From the NCBI GenBank assembly GCA_029265085.1, contig JAJUJY010000157.1, positions 1 to 9,628 of the forward strand: 9,628 bases of DNA. Reading direction: 5' to 3'. Under the pieces are notes generated by a model. It saw only the letters and a program-made list of their open reading frames with translations, ran no database searches and was not told the origin of the DNA. How positions within the stretch are numbered: position 1 is the stretch's first letter; every line of letters starts with the position of its first letter. Origin of the DNA: Chloroflexota bacterium. GTDB taxonomy: Bacteria > Chloroflexota > Anaerolineae > Anaerolineales > Anaerolineaceae. Below, in pieces: positions 6,536-9,628 of the stretch. The position numbers and the translations under genes were made by a program.

Positions 6536-6563
6536 ATTATAGACGGAACGTCTATAAAATCAA
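6536..6563 (-). promoter_or_regulatory. Promoter of pilin copy 3 with overlapping inverted repeat
   Basis: On the minus strand TTGATT (6563-6558) stands 16 bp before a consensus TATAAT (6541-6536). A perfect inverted repeat, TTATAGACG-gaa-CGTCTATAA (6537-6557, 9-bp arms), fills the spacer and overlaps the -10 box, where a bound repressor would block polymerase (inference). The 19-bp motif of copies 1 and 2 is absent here. Confidence 0.6.
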
Positions 6564-6656
6564 TCGACAATATTGATAATACAATTCGATCAGGAATGGA
6601 AATTCAATCCCTGGCCCAACCGTGGCAGCAATTTCCGAAAAATCAAAATTGGGTAC
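6564..6656. other. Intergenic stretch between the pilin and pyrimidine promoters
   Basis: This lies between divergent promoters (pilin copy 3 and the pyrimidine cluster). No gene is seen. It contains small imperfect inverted repeats, such as CAATTT...AAATTG at 6629-6651 just upstream of the pyr -35 box, whose significance is unclear. Confidence 0.4.
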
Positions 6657-6684
6657 TTGACAAATCATTTTTTCTGCATACAAT
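6657..6684 (+). promoter_or_regulatory. Sigma-70-type promoter of the pyrimidine cluster
   Basis: TTGACA (6657-6662) and TACAAT (6679-6684) are separated by 16 bp. Transcription should start near 6691. This is the only evident plus-strand promoter before the dihydroorotase gene and lies about 150 bp ahead of it. Confidence 0.75.
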
Positions 6685-6693
6685 AAGGCAGAT

Positions 6694-6840
6694 ATGTTCC
6701 GAAGGACCCCATTCGCCGACCTGATTTTCGGCCGCACCGCGGCTGGGAATGGCGTTTTTCCTTCCTCCCGTGATTTGTCCATTTCAAAAGAGAGCCATTT
6801 GGCTCTCTTTTTTTGCCTGTTTGCAGGAGGTTTGCGATGA
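6694..6840 (+). CDS. Putative pyr leader peptide (48 codons) running through the attenuator
   Basis: ATG 6694 opens a frame of 48 codons that passes through the terminator hairpin (6786-6811) and its U-tract and ends with TGA 6838-6840, overlapping the dihydroorotase ATG 6837 (ATGA). It begins only a few nucleotides after the predicted transcription start, so its mRNA would be nearly leaderless; AAGG before it is a poor ribosome site. The predicted peptide starts [14 protein letters not shown] and ends [13 protein letters not shown]. No family is recognised. The layout resembles the enterobacterial pyrBI leader, where translation through the terminator relieves attenuation when UTP is low. 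A frame of this length free of stops could arise by chance, roughly one in ten, so it remains a hypothesis. Confidence 0.42.
   Translation: MFRRTPFADLIFGRTAAGNGVFPSSRDLSISKESHLALFFCLFAGGLR
6730..6760 (+). promoter_or_regulatory. Leader hairpin followed by U-tract, possible pause site
   Basis: GCCGC-ACC-GCGGC (6731-6743) forms a compact hairpin, followed by GGGAATGGC and a TTTTT tract (6755-6759) about 27 nt before the terminator stem. CCATTC (6709-6714) and GAATGG (6747-6752) could close a larger structure around it. In pyrBI-type attenuation a pause at such U-rich sites sets the timing; here this is inference. Confidence 0.35.
6786..6814 (+). terminator. Intrinsic terminator in the pyr leader (attenuator)
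   Basis: AAAAGAGAGCC (6786-6796), loop ATTT, and GGCTCTCTTTT (6801-6811) form an 11-bp stem followed by more T to 6814. No plus-strand gene lies between 5577 and this point, so the terminator can only act on transcripts from the pyr promoter. That makes it an attenuator ahead of the dihydroorotase gene. Confidence 0.85.
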
Positions 6841-7898
6841 TCCGACTCCCTGGGCTGATTGATCCGCACGTGCACATGCGCGAACCCGGCGCTACCCACA
6901 AGGAAGATTGGGACACCGGCACACAGGCTGCCCTGGCTGGCGGAGTCACACTGGTGCTGGCCATGCCAAACACCCGCCCCCCCGTCACAGACCGCGAGTC
7001 TCTGCTGGCTGCCCAACAGGCAGCCCGCAGCAAAGCCCGCTGCGATTACGCCCAATACCTGGGCGCCGGTGCGGATAATGCCCTGCAAGCCGCCCCCCTT
7101 GCCAATTATGCAGCTGGGTTAAAAATGTATCTTGACCAGACCTTTGGCCCGCTGCGGCTGGACGAAATGAGCCTGTGGCGCGCGCATTTTGAAGCCTGGC
7201 CGGCCCAGGCACCCATTGCCGCCCATGCCGAAGATCGCTCGATTGCGGCGGTGCTGCTGCTGGCGGCACTCTATGACCGGCCGGTGCATATCTGCCATGT
7301 GGCCACCCGCGAGGAAATTCTCTTGATCCGGGCTGCCAAAGAAAAGGGTCTGAAAGTGACCTGTGAAGTCGCCCCGCATCACCTGTTCCTCTCCACCAAT
7401 GATCTGCCCACCCTGCCCGGCGGCCGCGGCGAAGTGCGCCCCCGGCTGGCTTCCCCGGCGGATGTGCAGGCACTCTGGGATAACCTGGATGTGATCGATT
7501 GCTTTGCCACCGATCACGCCCCGCACACCCTGGAAGAAAAAGACGGGCAAAACCCGCCGCCCGGTTTTCCGGGATTGGAAACCGCCCTGCCCCTGCTGTT
7601 GACGGCGGTAGCAGACGGCCGACTGACCCTGGGCGATATTGTCAACCGCTGCGTGATGAATCCCCGGCGCATCTTTCACCTGCCCGAGCAGCCGGAAACC
7701 TGGGTCGATGTGGACGAGACTGCTGAATACGAAATCCGCGCTGCCGAAAGTTTCACCCGCTGCGCCTGGACGCCGTTTGAGGGCATGCGCGTTAAAGGCC
7801 GCGTGCGGAGTGTTGTTTTACGCGGTGTTCCCGCATTCTCCGACGGCCAGGTTTTGGCTTTCCCCGGTTTTGGGAAAAACATTCGGCGTAATTTGTGA
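6837..7898 (+). CDS. pyrC: Dihydroorotase (CAD-type)
   Basis: 353 residues from ATG 6837, with AGGAGG 6 nt upstream; it overlaps the leader frame by ATGA. The enzyme cyclises N-carbamoyl-aspartate to dihydroorotate, the third step of pyrimidine synthesis, in the cytoplasm. Active-site residues are all visible: HVHMRE with H11, H13 and R15; MPNT with N45; the carboxylated lysine K96 in GLKMYL; flexible-loop T102/F103; H130 (AHAED); C153/H154 (HICHVA); E177 (TCEVAPHH); and catalytic D226 (ATDHAPH). These correspond, as I recall them, to the ligands of the human CAD DHO domain. Long runs such as [30 protein letters not shown] and WTPFEG also match CAD better than E. coli PyrC. No truncation is seen. 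Whether to name it pyrC or by a CAD-type class is open. Confidence 0.95.
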   Translation: MIRLPGLIDPHVHMREPGATHKEDWDTGTQAALAGGVTLVLAMPNTRPPVTDRESLLAAQQAARSKARCDYAQYLGAGADNALQAAPLANYAAGLKMYLDQTFGPLRLDEMSLWRAHFEAWPAQAPIAAHAEDRSIAAVLLLAALYDRPVHICHVATREEILLIRAAKEKGLKVTCEVAPHHLFLSTNDLPTLPGGRGEVRPRLASPADVQALWDNLDVIDCFATDHAPHTLEEKDGQNPPPGFPGLETALPLLLTAVADGRLTLGDIVNRCVMNPRRIFHLPEQPETWVDVDETAEYEIRAAESFTRCAWTPFEGMRVKGRVRSVVLRGVPAFSDGQVLAFPGFGKNIRRNL

Positions 7899-7901
7899 TC
7901 C

Positions 7902-7933
7902 AAAAACACCCCCGTTATTGGGGGTGTTTTTTT
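7902..7933 (+). terminator. Intrinsic terminator between pyrC and pyrB
   Basis: AAAAACACCCCC (7902-7913), loop GTTATT, and GGGGGTGTTTTT (7920-7931) give a perfect 12-bp stem with a T-tract to 7933. It starts only 3 nt after the pyrC stop (7896-7898), so a terminating ribosome would cover its 5' arm. It may act as a second attenuator or reduce pyrB expression relative to pyrC. Confidence 0.85.
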
Positions 7934-7983
7934 GAACCTGTAAAAAATAAAATTTTTTAGTGAACCAAAGGAGATTTATCAAA

Positions 7984-8982
7984 ATGGCACTGCATACCCC
8001 CCCTAATTCTATCCCCAACCGCTTCCTGCCCTTCGGTGAGAACAAAGAAGCCCCCTGGTACGGAAAAGATATCCTCTCGGTCAAACAGTTTGACCGCAGC
8101 GACCTGGGTTACATCTTTGGCGTTGCCCACGAAATGCGCGGTATGGTCGAGCGTGTGGGTACCTTTGACCTGCTCAAAGGCAAAATCCTGGCCAGCCTGT
8201 TTTACGAACCCTCCACCCGTACTTCGTCTTCCTTCACCGCGGCGATGGAACGCCTGGGCGGCTCGGTGATCCCGATCAATGAAGTGAAATACTCCTCCGT
8301 CTCCAAAGGCGAAAGCCTGGCGGATACCGTGCGCACCCTGGAATGTTATGCGGATGTGATCGTTCTGCGCCACCCGGAAGTCGGTTCTGCAGCTCTGGCC
8401 GCCAAATACGCCCGCAAGCCGATCATCAACGCCGGTGACGGGGTCGGCGAACACCCCACCCAGGCTTTGCTCGACCTGTTCACCATCTTTGAAGAGTTGG
8501 GTGTGGGTGTGGTGGACGGCTTCACCATCACCATGCTGGGCGACCTGAAATACGGCCGCACCGTCCACTCTTTGGCGCGCCTGCTCTCGCTCTATAATAT
8601 CAAGCTGAACTACGTCTCGCCGGATGCGCTACGCATGCCTAAAGAGGTGATGGAAGAAGTGGCGGCCAAGGGCATCCCGCAGAAAGAATTCTCGCGCCTG
8701 GAAGACGTGCTGCCTGAGACCGATGTGCTCTACGTGACCCGCGTGCAAAAAGAGCGCTTTGAAAACCCGGAAGAGTATGAGAAGGTGAAAGACGCCTTTG
8801 TGGTCAATGCCGAGATTATGAAGATGGCCAAAGAGGAAATGATTGTCATGCACCCCCTGCCCCGCGTGAACGAAATCAGCATGGACTTTGATGATGATCC
8901 CCGCGCGGCCTACTTCCGCCAGATGGAATACGGTCTGTATGTCCGGATGGCTTTGCTGGCCATTGTGCTGGGGAAGGCATAA
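7984..8982 (+). CDS. pyrB: Aspartate carbamoyltransferase catalytic subunit (CAD-like)
   Basis: 332 residues from ATG 7984. AAAGGAG stands about 10 nt upstream; an in-frame GTG at 7960 overlaps that site and is rejected. It joins carbamoyl phosphate and aspartate, the committed step of pyrimidine synthesis. Signature residues: STRTSSSF (77-84) binds carbamoyl phosphate, SKGESLADT (107-115) supplies the loop Ser and Lys from the neighbouring subunit, HPTQ (157-160), [11 protein letters not shown] (186-196), and HPLPRVNEI (290-298). The C-terminal half, including [13 protein letters not shown] and [22 protein letters not shown], reads very like the animal CAD ATC domain. No pyrI gene follows immediately, so the enzyme may be unregulated or regulated by other means. 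The gene follows pyrC but is separated from it by a terminator; no strong promoter of its own is seen. Confidence 0.96.
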   Translation: MALHTPPNSIPNRFLPFGENKEAPWYGKDILSVKQFDRSDLGYIFGVAHEMRGMVERVGTFDLLKGKILASLFYEPSTRTSSSFTAAMERLGGSVIPINEVKYSSVSKGESLADTVRTLECYADVIVLRHPEVGSAALAAKYARKPIINAGDGVGEHPTQALLDLFTIFEELGVGVVDGFTITMLGDLKYGRTVHSLARLLSLYNIKLNYVSPDALRMPKEVMEEVAAKGIPQKEFSRLEDVLPETDVLYVTRVQKERFENPEEYEKVKDAFVVNAEIMKMAKEEMIVMHPLPRVNEISMDFDDDPRAAYFRQMEYGLYVRMALLAIVLGKA

Positions 8983-8998
8983 GAAAACCAGCCGGAGG

Positions 8999-9108
8999 CA
9001 GGTTTCAGGTTGCAGGGAACAGGGAAAGAGCTGTCAGCTATCAGCTTTGTGAGAACACCCTTCATTCACTGGAGACCGGTAACTGCCAACTGACAACTAA
9101 CGACTGAC
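8999..9108. repeat. Degenerate heptanucleotide tandem repeats between pyrB and pyrF
   Basis: Three clusters with a 7-nt period: CAGGTTT CAGGTTG CAGGGAA CAGGGAA (8999-9026), TCAGCTA TCAGCTT (9034-9047), and AACTGCC AACTGAC AACTAAC GACTGAC (9081-9108). They fill most of the pyrB-pyrF spacer. Heptamer repeats of this general kind (STRR) are known between genes of cyanobacteria; the link to those is only by analogy. Confidence 0.6.
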
Positions 9109-9132
9109 TTTTTTCTTCTGGTGGCAAACGAT

Positions 9133-9628
9133 ATGACTTCTTTCTTCACTCATCTGGATGAAACAGCCCGGCGGACGGGATCGCTGCTGTGCGTGGGCTT
9201 AGACCCGCACCCGGCAGACCTGCCTGCGCCGACCGCACAGGCAGCACTGGATTTTTGCCTGCGCCTGATCGAAGCGACCGCCGGTGAGGTGGCCGCTTAC
9301 AAACCCAACGCCGCCTTTTTTGAGGCCTTCGGACCGGAAGGCTGGGCAGTACTGAAAACGGTCATCGAGGCGGTGCCGGAAGGTATTCCGGTTATCCTGG
9401 ATGCCAAGCGCGGCGATATTGCCTCGACCGCCGAAGCGTACGCCCGCTCCACATTCGAATCACTCGGCGCGGATGCAATTACGCTCAGCCCCTACCTCGG
9501 TCATGACTCGCTGGAACCCTTCCTGCGCGACCCCGCCAAAGGCTGCTTCCTGCTCTGCAAGACTTCCAACCCGGGTTCCGGCGACCTGCAAGACCTGCCT
9601 CTGGGTGGAAATTCTGCGGGATTACGGC
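9133..9628 (+). CDS. pyrF: Orotidine 5'-phosphate decarboxylase (3' end cut by window)
   Basis: ATG 9133 opens a frame that stays open to the right edge, giving 165 residues of an incomplete protein. GTGG lies about 9 nt upstream as a poor ribosome site; an in-frame GTG at 9121 is an alternative start. The enzyme makes UMP from OMP. LLCVGLDPHP (18-27), AAYKPNAAFFEAFG (54-67) with K57, and ILDAKRGDIASTA (88-100) with the catalytic D90-x-K92-x-x-D95 triad identify the long, group 2 type of OMP decarboxylase. TLSPYLGHDSLEPF follows, also usual for that group. In several bacteria this type is fused to or followed by PyrE; the window ends too early to tell. It follows pyrB after 150 bp of repeat-filled spacer. 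Confidence 0.93.
   Translation, partial: MTSFFTHLDETARRTGSLLCVGLDPHPADLPAPTAQAALDFCLRLIEATAGEVAAYKPNAAFFEAFGPEGWAVLKTVIEAVPEGIPVILDAKRGDIASTAEAYARSTFESLGADAITLSPYLGHDSLEPFLRDPAKGCFLLCKTSNPGSGDLQDLPLGGNSAGLR

Noticed and set aside
6552..7088. Minus-strand frame across the pyr leader and the start of pyrC
   Set aside because: It runs antisense through the promoter, the attenuator and a certain gene; no ribosome site or recognisable domain.
6985..7679. Minus-strand open frames opposite pyrC
   Set aside because: They are antisense shadows of the dihydroorotase gene, which is identified by its full set of active-site residues.
8999..9108. CRISPR array in the pyrB-pyrF spacer
   Set aside because: The repeats are only 7 nt, contiguous and degenerate, without unique spacers of constant length and without cas genes.
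1..9628. tRNA or rRNA genes and insertion sequences
   Set aside because: I saw no tRNA-like T-loop or cloverleaf elements, no rRNA segments and no transposase motifs in any frame.

Overview
The window looks like chromosomal DNA from a Chloroflexota bacterium, probably class Anaerolineae. That placement is an inference. It rests on moderate GC content, several 48-residue Flp-type pilins repeated in tandem, a CheW/MCP pair, and intergenic heptanucleotide repeats; no 16S or marker gene is present.

Left part (1-3928, mostly minus strand). At the left edge is a cut-off gene for a protein with an NIH...SSAGCQ signature resembling YkuD-like or phage-type hypothetical proteins. Upstream of it is a small polytopic membrane protein, and both probably share a TTGACA/TATAAA promoter near 1518-1545. 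A strong terminator and about 100 bp of AT-rich spacer separate these from a two-gene chemotaxis operon. In that operon cheW is followed directly (TAAATG junction) by a methyl-accepting chemotaxis protein with a cytoplasmic cysteine-containing PAS domain.

Middle (3929-6489). A divergent intergenic region with three phased AAATTTTCA repeats precedes two plus-strand genes: a DinB-family protein and an RmlD-like SDR oxidoreductase. A bidirectional terminator separates the latter from three minus-strand Flp-type pilin genes. The three pilins are almost identical as proteins but strongly diverged at synonymous positions. The second and third have their own terminators, and all three have their own promoters. 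The first two share a 19-bp promoter motif at the same distance from TATAAT. The third instead has a perfect inverted repeat over its promoter.

Right part (6657-9628, plus strand). This is a de novo pyrimidine cluster: dihydroorotase, aspartate carbamoyltransferase (pyrB) and orotidine 5'-phosphate decarboxylase (pyrF, cut by the window edge). It starts from a good TTGACA-N16-TACAAT promoter. Its leader contains an intrinsic terminator and a 48-codon ORF that runs through that terminator and overlaps the dihydroorotase start codon (ATGA). This layout recalls the UTP-sensitive attenuator of enterobacterial pyrBI. A second intrinsic terminator lies 3 nt after the dihydroorotase stop. Both enzymes read like the DHO and ATC domains of animal CAD and lie in the same order as in that fusion protein. 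I regard the leader and its possible translation-coupled attenuation as the most interesting item, followed by the pilin promoter elements.
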